Shown here: one piece after another, positions 23,110-33,022 of the stretch
How positions within the stretch are numbered: position 1 is the first letter of the stretch
How the letters are laid out: each line of letters starts with the position of its first letter
DNA from: Mimachlamys varia
Taxonomy: Eukaryota > Mollusca > Bivalvia > Pectinida > Pectinidae
NCBI GenBank assembly: GCA_947623455.1
Contig: OX392527.1
Coordinates: 31,736,201-31,800,200, forward strand
Length of the DNA: 64,000 nt
Reading direction: 5' to 3'
The notes under the pieces: generated by a model
Told to the model about the DNA's origin: nothing
Database searches by the model: none
Seen by the model: only the letters and a program-made list of their open reading frames with translations
Translations under genes and position numbers: made by a program

Positions 23110-24955
23110 ATTATCACAAATATAAAGCTCCGGGAGCTTTTCATGAAAGGTCCCAAGTTTGGAGAGACTCCATCCATCAATTGGCATGTGAATTTCAAGA
23201 TTCTTATGGACTCGGTTGAAGATTACGCCAGACAATGGACTAAACGCGAACATGCTGAATTGGATTCACTTTCAGACTGGGTGAAGTCTATCAGGTCCTC
23301 TATTCAGAAAAGAATAAGCAATTTGCGTCACAAAATGAAAACTGAACACAAGTCGATATTCCTTGACCCCGATGTTCGAGCAACACTCAACGATCTACAT
23401 GATAAGTATGTGGTTGTGTCTGCAGACAAAGCATCTAACAACTTGATCATTGTTTGCAAACGCTATTACATTCATTGCTTGCAAAAAGAACTAGGTCTGC
23501 TTGATAACCAAGGTAACACTACTTACACATTGACCGGTTTTTCGAAAGATGAAATACTGTCCAACCATGCTTCTGTATTGCTATCTTTCCAAGTACCGGT
23601 TAATGAGCAAGATGCTGACCTGCCTTGTCTTTATTGGATAGCGAAACTACACAAGGATCCTTATAAGCAACGTTTTATCGCTGGCTCTGCTAATTGCTCG
23701 ACCAAGTCATTATCAAAACTTCTAACTACAATTCTTAGTACCATAAAATCAGGGCTTCAGTCGTATTGTGACACTGTGTACTCCAGAAGTGGAATTAATG
23801 GGATGTGGATTTTGAAAAACTCGAAAGATCGTTTGATCAATCTTGAACACCCCCTCCTAAAAAACGTCTTTTCGGTCAAAACATTTGATTTTTCCACCCT
23901 GTACACTACCATACCTCATACAAAATTGAAGGAACGTCTCCGATCTCTTGTTATGAGAGCTTTCTTTTCTAAGAAAGGCGGACGACGATACAAATATTTG
24001 GTAGTGAGCTATCTCGGAGCATACTTTGTCAAAAACACGACAAAAGCTAAGAGGAAATATACTGAAGAAGATATAGTACGGATGATTGAATTCCTGGTCG
24101 ACAACATTTTTGTTGAGTTCGGAGGAAAGATTTTCCAGCAGACTGTTGGCATTCCCATGGGAACAAACTGTGCCCCACTCTTAGCTGACTTGTTTTTGTT
24201 TTCATACGAGGCTGAATTTGTGGAGGAGCTAATCAGGACAGGTAACAAAAACCTTGCCAAATCTTTTAATTTCACATTCAGATATATCGACGATGTGTTG
24301 TCTATAAACAACAAGAAGTTTGCTGACCACGTCGATCGTATATACCCTTCTGAACTTGAAATAAAGGACACAACAGACTCTTCTACATCAGCTGCTTACC
24401 TCGATCTCTACTTAAACTACGACCAACATGGACAGCTTACTACTAAGCTATACGATCAACGTGATGATTTCAATTTTCCGATCGTTAACTTTCCATTTCT
24501 TGATAGTAACATCCCTGCTTCTCCAACCTATGGTGTTTACATGTCGCAGTTGATTCGGTATTCCAGGGCATGCTCTAAATATCGGGATTGTCGTGATCGA
24601 TGTCGACTGCTGACAAACAAACTAACAACACAAGGATTCGAGAGATGCAGGTTGATCAGTACTATGGGCAAGTTTTATGGTCGCCATCTTTGTCTCATTG
24701 AGAAATATTTTGTATCTTTAAATGATATGAAGATGGACGTTTTTGAGTATGCTTATTAGTATGTTTACTTGTTGTGATTGACGATGATACTCGGTTCTCA
24801 TTTTGAGAACTTTATGTTTACTTGGATGTGACAAAGATTTACATGGCGGGTGTCGTCGATGAAGCAGAAGACGCTTACTCTTCCGGAACACCTGGTCTTA
24901 TTCTCTTGTACCTTTGCAAGGATCTCCATGTAAATCTTTCCTTTGTTCAAATTCT
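23110..24955 (+). mobile_element. Penelope-like retroelement, best copy (RT plus partial 3' UTR)
   Basis: Reference copy for the eleven PLE segments in this window. Homology to the protein family can be followed a few codons upstream of the first ATG (reading IKLRELF at 23119-23142), so the element starts before the ORF and is 5'-truncated. After the RT stop at 24759 comes a 3' UTR with a small perfect hairpin (GTTCTCA, loop TTT, TGAGAAC at about 24795-24811) and the conserved block 24849-24892. The copy ends near 24955, earlier than the others, and lacks the terminal CGATTTTGAGTTCGGATTAT to poly-T tail. Confidence 0.9.
23143..24759 (+). CDS. Penelope-like reverse transcriptase (538 codons, 5'-truncated element)
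   Basis: Open reading frame without stops for a PLE-type reverse transcriptase, which would copy the element's RNA into DNA at a genomic nick. Visible blocks: ADKASNNLIIVCKRYY (residues 94-109), CLYWIAKLHKDPYKQRFIAG (162-181), motif A FDFSTLYTTIPH (248-259, D249), motif B VGIPMGTNCAPLLADLF (335-351), motif C RYIDDVLSINN (380-390, D383 and D384), and a thumb-like segment ending GKFYGRHLCLIEKY (509-522). All three catalytic aspartates are present. The ATG used is only the first one in the surviving frame; the native start is probably upstream or lost. No GIY-YIG domain follows the RT, and the same C-terminal end is seen in copies at 10470 and 59000, so it is not a truncation. This fits PLEs with an N-terminal endonuclease (Naiad-like), which is inference. 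Likely immobile without its missing N-terminal part. Confidence 0.88.
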   Translation: MKGPKFGETPSINWHVNFKILMDSVEDYARQWTKREHAELDSLSDWVKSIRSSIQKRISNLRHKMKTEHKSIFLDPDVRATLNDLHDKYVVVSADKASNNLIIVCKRYYIHCLQKELGLLDNQGNTTYTLTGFSKDEILSNHASVLLSFQVPVNEQDADLPCLYWIAKLHKDPYKQRFIAGSANCSTKSLSKLLTTILSTIKSGLQSYCDTVYSRSGINGMWILKNSKDRLINLEHPLLKNVFSVKTFDFSTLYTTIPHTKLKERLRSLVMRAFFSKKGGRRYKYLVVSYLGAYFVKNTTKAKRKYTEEDIVRMIEFLVDNIFVEFGGKIFQQTVGIPMGTNCAPLLADLFLFSYEAEFVEELIRTGNKNLAKSFNFTFRYIDDVLSINNKKFADHVDRIYPSELEIKDTTDSSTSAAYLDLYLNYDQHGQLTTKLYDQRDDFNFPIVNFPFLDSNIPASPTYGVYMSQLIRYSRACSKYRDCRDRCRLLTNKLTTQGFERCRLISTMGKFYGRHLCLIEKYFVSLNDMKMDVFEYAY

Positions 24956-25889
24956 CTTATTTTATTCCAGCGGAACACTCTAATGTTTCGGTTACTAGGA
25001 ATGCGTACAGCCTAAGTATCTATTCACTACGTCTTGGTGCGTCCCCCGACAAATGGTTTCTTCTGCAATTGTCCAATTGTTTTGACGGATCATTTTTATA
25101 TACATATACATAGTCGCTTTTGTCTTTTTTACCCGTCCATGCTGTGCCCAGCCTACTTGAGATAAGCTAGGATCGTAATCTAACGATGATTTATCTTATA
25201 ATACTGCTGCTAGGTGTTATGTTATTACGTCGTCCTCTGTTATGTAGGTGTGGTTAAATAGAGACAAATTACATGAATTATGTCATTGACGGTAAAATCC
25301 GGATTTGAGGGATGAATTAAATATGAGATGCGACGTACATGCGCAATACTTCTTTGTGTCTATACCGTGACACGTATGTTCGATTATGAAACAATAAGAC
25401 ATTTTAAACCAAATTTATATATTTAGCATAAAGAGCAGATTAAAACATGATTCGTATACAGTTTAAGCATCATTCGCTAACAAATCGTGTTACAATAGTT
25501 GATAAAACTATATTTAACCCTACTCTTCGTCGTTTCTACAGGAACATCTAAGCCTAGTTTGGTCCTACCCATTCCTCCCGATGGACCGTCACGTTGTGCA
25601 TTTCGATGAGATATAAACATATAGTTGCTACCACACCAGACTGGCGTTTTGGTGCCATACTGTAAGCTGACACCTTTCAGTGTGATGGTATTAACTGACA
25701 ATATTCCTAGCGACATTTGTTACTCAGAGTCGGGATGTGGCCATTTTGATGTAAAACATGGATGCTTAGAAATGCTCAAACTCTTTTCATTATGATCCAC
25801 ACATTGCCTTTAAGAATATACATATGTACAAATAATAGCCTAGATGATCTTGTGATATAATTTAAATAGTACTGTTATCATCATTTACC
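24956..25889. other. Unassigned AT-rich DNA
   Basis: A 79-codon minus-strand frame (25477-25716) is not recognised; its predicted peptide looks neither transposon-like nor clearly exonic. Nothing else supported. Confidence 0.4.
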
Positions 25890-27655
25890 TTAAATAATAA
25901 TAATAATATACAACATTTATATAGCGCTCTATATAATTTGTAAAATTACTCTAAAGCGCTTTACAACATGTAGATAATAATTTGATACTAACACTGCATA
26001 AATAAAGAAGTTATTACAATCTAAGCTAATGTGATAATATAAAAAAAATTGCATATAAATACGAACTACATCTACTGTAGATAAACAAATGTCAGTATAT
26101 ACATGACGTCTAAGTTGTCCCTAATATGCAGACGTGAAAAGGTACGTCTTCAGAAGTTTCTTGAATTTGGCCAGAGTATTTGTTTTTCGGATAGCGGATG
26201 GTAATCTATTCCACAACGTGGCCGAAACTTTCCCAAAACACCGGTTTCCATAGGTCACAGTACGAGATTTTGGGACACACAACAATGATTCTGTCTTCGA
26301 CCTCAGTGATCGTGACGGCTGATACAGGGTAACTAGCTCCCGTATGTACTGGGGAGCTGTTCCATCAAGTGCCTTGTATGTGTATACCAAGATTTTGTAT
26401 TGTGACCTGTATTGCACAGGTAGCCAGTGCAATGAATACAGAACTGGAGTGATGTGTTATCTCTTTCTAACCCGAGAAACGAGACGTGCTGCCGTGTTCT
26501 GGACCTTCTGTAGGCGACTTGTCAATTTGTCAGATATACCACAGAGTAGGGCATTTCCATAGTCCAGCCGTGAGGTAACAAGTGAATGAACCAAAATCTT
26601 GCATGCATCGGCAGTTATAAACTGCCGTATACAGCCGATGTTCCTGATCTGGTAGTAACAGGATTTGGCGATAGCATTCACTTGTTTCTCCATGTTCAGT
26701 GAACTATCAAAGTACACCCCTAGATTTTTAACAGTTGGGACAGCCTCTACAGTACTTGTTCCGACCTTGAGCTGGAGAGCCGTTGATTGCTTACACTTTG
26801 GAGAAAAGACGATCAGTTCCGTCTTTTCCTGATTTAGTTTTAGCATGTTGGCATTCATCCAGCTTCTGATGTCTGTCAGACAAGCTTCCAGATTTTCTGA
26901 TACGGTGTCCCAGCTGTCCTGTGGTCTGATGACCATGTAAATCTGTGTGTCATCAGCATAACAATGATAGCAAAGGTTATGTCTATGACAAATCTCACCG
27001 ATTGGTTTTGAATACATGCAGTATTTACGGGGTCCTAACACCGACCCTTGAGGAACCCCATAATCCAGCATGCTGTCACGTGAAACAGAAGATCCGATAG
27101 CAATACACTGCCGTCGATCACCTAGATAGGACTGTATCCAGCATAATGCGTCGTCAGTCACTCCATACGAATACTCCAGACGTTTATGGAGTATGCTATG
27201 GTCAATGACGTCGAATGCAGCTGACAAGTCTAGCATGACGAGCACCGCTCTGCACTTGTTATCCAATGCAGAAGCTATGTCGTTATGCACACGGAGGAGG
27301 GCCGTCTCTGTTGAGTGTCCCATGCGATAGGCCGATTGCAGGTTGTCATGGAGACTGTTTGCATGGAGATGGGCCTCTAAACGCCGGGACACAACCTTCT
27401 CCAAGATCTTAGACAGAAAAGGCAAATTTGACACTGGACGGTAGTTCTTCAACTCCTCCTTATCCAATCCAGGCTTCTTCAGCAATGGTCTTACATGTGC
27501 TTTCTTGAAACACAATGGAACCTTTGACTCAACCAATGATTTGTTCATGATTGAGGTAATCAAAGGAAGCAGTGCTTCAAGACATTTTTTCAGAAGGTCT
27601 GTTGGAAGCGGGTCAAGCTCACAGGATTTTGATTGCGATGTCTTAAGCATTGAAA
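25890..27655 (-). mobile_element. L2-type LINE, 5'-truncated, 1.77 kb
   Basis: Non-LTR retrotransposon copy in minus orientation: most of the RT ORF followed by a roughly 230-bp 3' UTR. Read on the minus strand the 3' end carries TTGTAAAGCGCTTTAGAG, then GAGCGCTATATAAATG and a tail of ATT triplets (plus strand AATAATAATAAT at about 25894), a layout I associate with L2 elements. The endonuclease half is absent: family similarity begins with the [11 protein letters not shown] block near 27625. The second, shorter copy is at 7913-8977. Confidence 0.92.
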
Positions 27656-27662
27656 AAAGCAT
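26121..27662 (-). pseudogene. L2-type LINE reverse transcriptase, one nonsense codon
   Basis: Minus-strand RT read from 27662 to 26121. Blocks by codon number: [16 protein letters not shown] (11-26), [20 protein letters not shown] (71-90), motif [13 protein letters not shown] (144-155), [11 protein letters not shown] (201-211), motif C YADD (235-238), then [10 protein letters not shown] and [18 protein letters not shown] and the [11 protein letters not shown] block. At 26457-26459 a TAA stop replaces the glutamate codon found at the matching place in the 7913 copy (RKIEHITP there, RKR-stop-HITP here); the frame then continues unchanged to the natural end at 26121 (HWLPVQYRSQYK, WNRLPSAI, LFTSAY). 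So it is a point disruption rather than a frameshift. The first ATG is accidental because the copy is 5'-truncated. Catalytic residues are intact, so this is a fairly young copy. Confidence 0.93.
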
Positions 27663-30404
27663 TTACATAAGAAGTAATCAAATTTCTATCAAATGCATAT
27701 GTTTTAAATACAATACTATACATTTAAAGGTTTTAACGGTCATCTGCCTACAATCGTAAATACGTGTATTGATGAAAATTTACTATGATGCATCCACATT
27801 TCGGCCTATGCAAAGCGAGCAACATGCTAAGTATATAATCTGATCCTATCTACCAGGGTTCTTTGTGTGGATAGAATACTATATAATAACTGGTTGCTTT
27901 ATTAGAAGCAACATGATGTGATCAATACAAACATATACAAATACATCCGGTAAACAAAAAACAACAAACAATATTAAGGCAGGTCCTGTTGCTGTAAAAA
28001 GCATATTCAGTAAATATATAATACAGAGCAAATGGAGGCACGTGAATATTTCAAACAATTTATAGAGAATAGACTCACATGGGGATTGAAGACATCAGAA
28101 GCAACGACAAAATACGAAGCCAATACTAAAATCGACTACCAGACAAATACTTAAAAAATCAAAAGTATTCTAGTTTTACGGTCGTCATCATGAATTTACT
28201 CCTACCGTAGATTAAAGTTCCGGGTTTACATAAAATGACCCACGGAAGCGTTAGTACTATTCCTGGTCAAACTTTTTTGACCTCATTGACACATTTGGTC
28301 TGAAAACCCTTGAGTATTGTAAGTAAAATAATTCGTAATGTTTGTATTCCATTATGTTATGCGTCTGAACAACTATCGCTAGACTGGAGTCATTATTTTT
28401 CTGAATTCTATCAATAACATCTTTTAACGTCATATAGGATGAAGAATGGTGGCCTTAAATTTTATTCTCGATGACATTTTATTTGCCAAAGGGAAGACAG
28501 CAAAGGGAGTGCTTCATCCCGACAATAACAATAACGCGGCAACGAGGCGTTATTCTACAATGAACTCATAAACCAACTTAATTAATATTTACATTGAGCA
28601 GGAAATCACGATAGTAAACACTAACGGTGAATACTCTGAAACTTCTTTAACAAGGCAGAAAGTATGTAAGTCACGACATGATACGGTGGGAGGTAGACGA
28701 ACACACTAAGGAAAACCAAAGAGAGACACATATTGACTATAGAATAAATGCTTGGTCATAACATCTTCTGGGACTAGTTATAAATCAGTGTACACGCACA
28801 CATTTTCATTCCTAAGCCTCTTGATTATACCTCGGAGGGATTCCGCTAACTTGAGATTTTCCGCTATTTATTATTGTCGATACGATCAATATATATATAG
28901 ATAATCACTTTTTCCAAGCTCAAATTACTGAAACAGCGGTAAGCAAGCAGGTGCGAAAAAAAACATAACAAAGAAAAAAATCACGTTTATTGTACAATAA
29001 AAAAATACTGTTCATTTAGGGCCAGGCGATGGTTATAAGGACATGGAGATGTCACGCTGGTTAAAGCAAAACATAATTCTCGACAGCTTCAGCCACACCC
29101 AATAGGGTTAGTTATTGTTTCCATTAAGAAATTTCAGAAAGAAAATAACTGACATTTTCCTAGCTTTACGCTCTTAGGTAATTAGCTTAGCGTTAGCAAA
29201 GACCGCAGAGCGTCCTCAAGTCATATGGTCATATTACAGCGAATGCATGTTCCGGCCGCTAATGCTAACTGTATTTATTCTGATGAACCTTCCCTTTCCT
29301 AATGGAGATACCCAAAATAAGACTGGCGAAGATTTATGAACTGGCAAATGTTTTTGAGATATTTCAACAATCCTTTACAGAATGAAACAGCATACGGATA
29401 AACGCCAACCATACGGAAGGACTTACACGCTAAGTTTTTACAGATGACGAATAATGAAAAGTGGCACATTAAAGAAACTAGCTTATCCGCTCGCTATTAT
29501 CATGGACAGGTCTGGTTTTATGTGTGACTATTAAACCCTTTAAGCACATTGATTAATCAAGATTAACCCAGATATTCTACTTAGTGACCTGAATAATGAC
29601 ACATCAGTATTGGTGTGTACCATTGGTACGTTAGATACGTCACTCCTGAGCAACTTTGATATTCCTTACCACTATTAAGACCCCTATCTGGACTCTCGGT
29701 TGGTACAATAACGGCTGTGTGTCATCAAGAACAGTGCATAACGATTAAACGAGGGAAATGGGTCTGAAGGCATTTCAGAGGTCAGTTGGATCAGGTCTTG
29801 TACATATCTATAACATGTACAAGCCCTGACCAACAGTTTCGCTGAACCACCGATACATTCTGAAAGATGGTTGTATTCGACTCACGTCTTCCTTCTAAGT
29901 GTACTTTGGCTGGCCGTGGTATTTTGCTCCACTGATGTGGAATTGGTTGTTTTAGTGAATTGTGCTGTTTGTATAACGTATTCGAGATGACGAAGAAAAA
30001 TATGTTGTTCCAAAACAAAACCAATCATCATTGTCGTGATTGTTTTTTTGGCTGCTGCCTGCCATCGATAGCTGTTAATGTTGAATTGGATACCGCAAAT
30101 AAAGTAAGAAATTGACATGGAGTCAGAAGGGAATGTCATCTTTGGCATGGGAGGATTCGTAGGAGGAATATTGGATTATTATAATTAAATCCCAGTAGAG
30201 AACATTTCTAAATAACATCGTTATTTGAATCAAGTCCCGTTATAACAGAAGCCTTAGTATCTAGTGAGGGAACAAGACATGCGTATATACATAGATACAT
30301 AGATTTATTCTGACAGCATACATAAAAAAATATGTGTATAGGATTTACATCCTTTGATTGTCAGCTCGTGATAAAGTTACTGAAATAATAAATAATGATT
30401 TAAT
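27656..30404. other. Unassigned AT-rich DNA, 2.7 kb
   Basis: Two overlapping minus-strand frames (29791-30024, 29882-30148) have no recognisable motifs. No satellite or known repeat was noticed. Confidence 0.4.
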
Positions 30405-30755
30405 TCACAGCTTGATTTTCTCTTTGAAACAGTACTTTTGTGGTTGATTTTTCCAATGATTATCCAATTTATATTCGAATTGTTTTATTGATACAGCATT
30501 TACAACTTCAATTGGCAGACCATTCCACATATCCACAGTTCTCTGCGTGAACGAATATTTTTTAACATCTAGTCTTGAGAATTTTTTATGTATTTTAAAG
30601 TTATGTCCACCAGTGGTTTGCCCTACATTTACAGAGAGAACAATTCTGCAACTTCCTCGTCATATTTTCCAGAGATGATATTGTAGACCTCAATCATGTC
30701 CTCACGAGACCGTCTATATGCTAACGTTGGTAGTGACAGTGACAGTATATACTCG
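30405..30755 (-). pseudogene. LINE reverse transcriptase C-terminus (Jockey/CR1-group type)
   Basis: Not open over its full length, but translating the minus strand gives two adjacent frames with the C-terminal pattern of many animal LINE RTs. From about 30750: LSLPTLAYRRSREDMIEVYN then IISGKYDEEV, a stop (frame break near 30635), then GGHNFKIHKKFSRLDVKKYS, FTQRTVDMWNGLPIEVVNAV and FEYKLDNHW, ending at a TGA at 30405-30407. The order LPTL-x-YRR-x-R-x-D-(L/M)IE, RxxxF, WN-x-LP, F-x-x-x-LD-x-HW is characteristic. It is a different family from the L2-type copies (different C-terminal sequence). No other part of this LINE was found. Confidence 0.82.
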
Positions 30756-31157
30756 ACGAGGAACAATTATTTTATCATTTCTGTTAATTAATAACTGGGA
30801 TGGTAAAGTGTATGCTTTTGGTCGAGCGTTAGCGACATGTCTTCCTTTCTGCAACATATTAAATCTTTATATTTATTTCTTATCAAAGTAACAAAAAAAC
30901 TGTTCCATCGTTCCTCGACAGAACCGCCTATCCTTCCCAAGCATCTCTTAGAGTAATAAGCATAACATTTTTTGCCAATCTAGAAAAAAGAGACAGTACA
31001 TTTATTTGTTATATTATCTTACAGATGCATGTGTAATAGTCATGCCTATAATATAATTCCGATAAATGTAAAGGGGAAAGGACAAAATAGAGTACAGACA
31101 GCTTGGTGAGTATATTTAGACTCGGAATGGCTATAACATTTCTCCACGGGAAAGCAT
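30756..31157. other. Unassigned DNA
   Basis: May hold the decayed upstream part of the LINE fragment, but I cannot follow it. Nothing else supported. Confidence 0.35.
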
Positions 31158-31715
31158 GTCACACACACAAATCTACTCCCATCCTTAATCTATACTATGT
31201 ATGCAGAACGTTTAGAGATCCGTTGATGTTTATGTGCCATTCAAAATAGATAACAGAGTAATTGTTTTCCGAAAATACATGTCAACAGTTTACACAACGA
31301 GTGGATGTTTGATGATTTATTTCTCTCTTGTGAATTATTTTTTTAAAAGTTAAAAAAGACACTCGCTAAAGCTCGTGTCTTTTATAACTTTTAAAAAATT
31401 AACTCTAGTGTTATAAATTCCATATCCAATAACCACGAGTCGTATGACCTGTTTCTACCACAATAATATTAAGCCGCAGTGGCACTGTTATTTTTCTGGA
31501 ATGAACCGCGGACTATCTCGTAGACTCGTATATCTTCCCGCCAATTCGTGACGACGTCAACAATCACCACGTGATTTCCGGTGAAAGTTCAACTTCTCAA
31601 CCAATCAAAAGTCCGGAAGGTCATATTCCACTAGTGGTATATAACATATATTTATCCAACAGTCAGCCATTTATACAATGGTCTAGGAGTGGAAAACCAC
31701 AGGGTATTTTGGTAG
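31158..31715. repeat. Dispersed repeat family C, copy 2
   Basis: Collinear with 16385-16990 over nearly its full length, with scattered substitutions and small deletions (for example the AATAGAGGTTACAC stretch is shortened, and a ~60-bp piece before the GACGACGT block is missing). The internal imperfect hairpin (GACACTCGCTAAAGCTCGTGTC at its centre, about 31363-31384) is kept. The conserved 3' part again holds CACGTGATTTCCGGT, CAATCAAAAGTCCGGAAGG and CCACTAGTGG. Non-coding. Confidence 0.75.
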
Positions 31716-32321
31716 AAAATAGATACCACATATTCACAAGGCAACTAGATCGGATGGTTTTGAAGTATCCCCTATGCATCCTAATGATACCATAACGAAT
31801 ATTCAGTAACCCCGAGATGTATCACTTCTGGTTGATGGTATGCAGTTTGGCATGGATTACCCCGTGGAGAAAATCGCCCAGATAATGTTTAAGATGGTGA
31901 CAAACAGTGATGTGTGAATTATGTGATTTGGGCACCCTAAAGGGCTGGCTACTAGGTAAATGATTGATGCAGGAATTTTGTGTCAGCTGAGAGGGGTATC
32001 GAAGCACTGTCCAAACTGCTACACTATGACCAGTGTCAATTTTATGTGGTTTCGAGTAAAATATGTCTGATTTTTGTTGAAAAAGTATGCTTTTAGCAAT
32101 TACTGTAATTTTAGAACACATCCTGATTCTATGCTTGGTTAGGTCTATTCACTTGTACATAAACATACTAAAATTATTGTTAAAGACTTTTTCTGACAAG
32201 TACACGTATCTATTATTTCGCCAGTAAGTCCTGTTGCTTACAATGTTATCCTTGCTTAAAACGGATTTATCACTATTTAGTGAGAACTGTGGCATCAGTT
32301 TCAACACAACAAGTAGACATA
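31716..32321. other. Unassigned DNA
   Basis: A 99-codon minus-strand frame (31822-32121) is not recognised. Confidence 0.4.
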
Positions 32322-33022
32322 CTAATGAATATTTCCAAAAGCGTCTACATTCATATCATACAAAGATACGAAATATATTTCAATGGAACTAAGATGGCGA
32401 CCATAAAACACATTTTTCATATTTTTTTTTTTATTTCGAAGCTCTGTGTTGGAAGTTTGCAGTCGACTTCTATCACGAAAATTCAAATACTTAGAGCAAG
32501 CCCTAGAATGACGAATTGTGAAATATAAACACAATGGGTTAGATAATCAGAGACGTTACAATCATAAGTCAACCACTTATATGGCTGGGTACTTGTATAT
32601 TTTATTACTGTGATTTAAATATTATTGACGATCAATGTGTGACACTTTAGTAAAATATATTTATCAAATCGTATCAGGAAGGGGAAAGTTCACGGTCGGG
32701 AAATCTAACCCGTCACGTTTTCATAATGTAAGTAGTGAGCTCTCCATGTTGGTCATAGTTTAAGAAAAGATCGAAATAAGCAGCTGTAGAAGAGTATGTT
32801 GTGTCGTTTATTTCAAATTCACAAGGGTTTATACGATTGATGTGTTCAAGCATCTTGGTATCTATAAATAACACAACGTCAATATATCTGAAAGTGAAAT
32901 TAAAAGATTTAGAAATGTTTTTTGTCACATTTTGTTCCTTGTCTGATATGTTCTTCCACAAGTCCAGCCTCGTAAACAACAGCTAAGAGTCAGGCAAAGT
33001 TTGTTCCCATGGCAATACCAAC
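32322..33022 (-). pseudogene. Penelope-like reverse transcriptase fragments split by an insertion
   Basis: Two minus-strand pieces of the PLE RT. The right piece (about 32672-33022) covers roughly residues 334-450: it begins in motif B (plus-strand CCATGGCAATACCAACAGTC encodes the QTVGIAMG-like motif in reverse), then KSFNFTFRYIDVVLF, where the second catalytic aspartate of YIDD is lost, then NYDQHGELTT. The left piece (32322-32527) covers about residues 468-538: IRHSRACSKYLNFRDRSRL and FYGRHLSSIEIYFVSLYDMN. About 140 bp of unrelated sequence (32528-32671) sits between them. The right border joins the 28-bp satellite directly. Dead copy. Confidence 0.87.

Noticed and set aside
24760..24955. 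SECIS element or hammerhead ribozyme in the PLE 3' UTR
   Set aside because: An ATGA and a GGA occur in the conserved block, but the spacing (about 24 nt) is too short for SECIS. The hammerhead core order (CUGANGA, stem, GAAA) is not met. The block is kept only as an unclassified conserved structure.
25477..25716. 79-codon minus-strand ORF as a host exon
   Set aside because: No recognisable domain, no neighbouring exon and no repeat support; length is within chance for this window.
29791..30148. Overlapping minus-strand ORFs as a small gene
   Set aside because: No motif, no conserved start context, and the two frames overlap in conflict.
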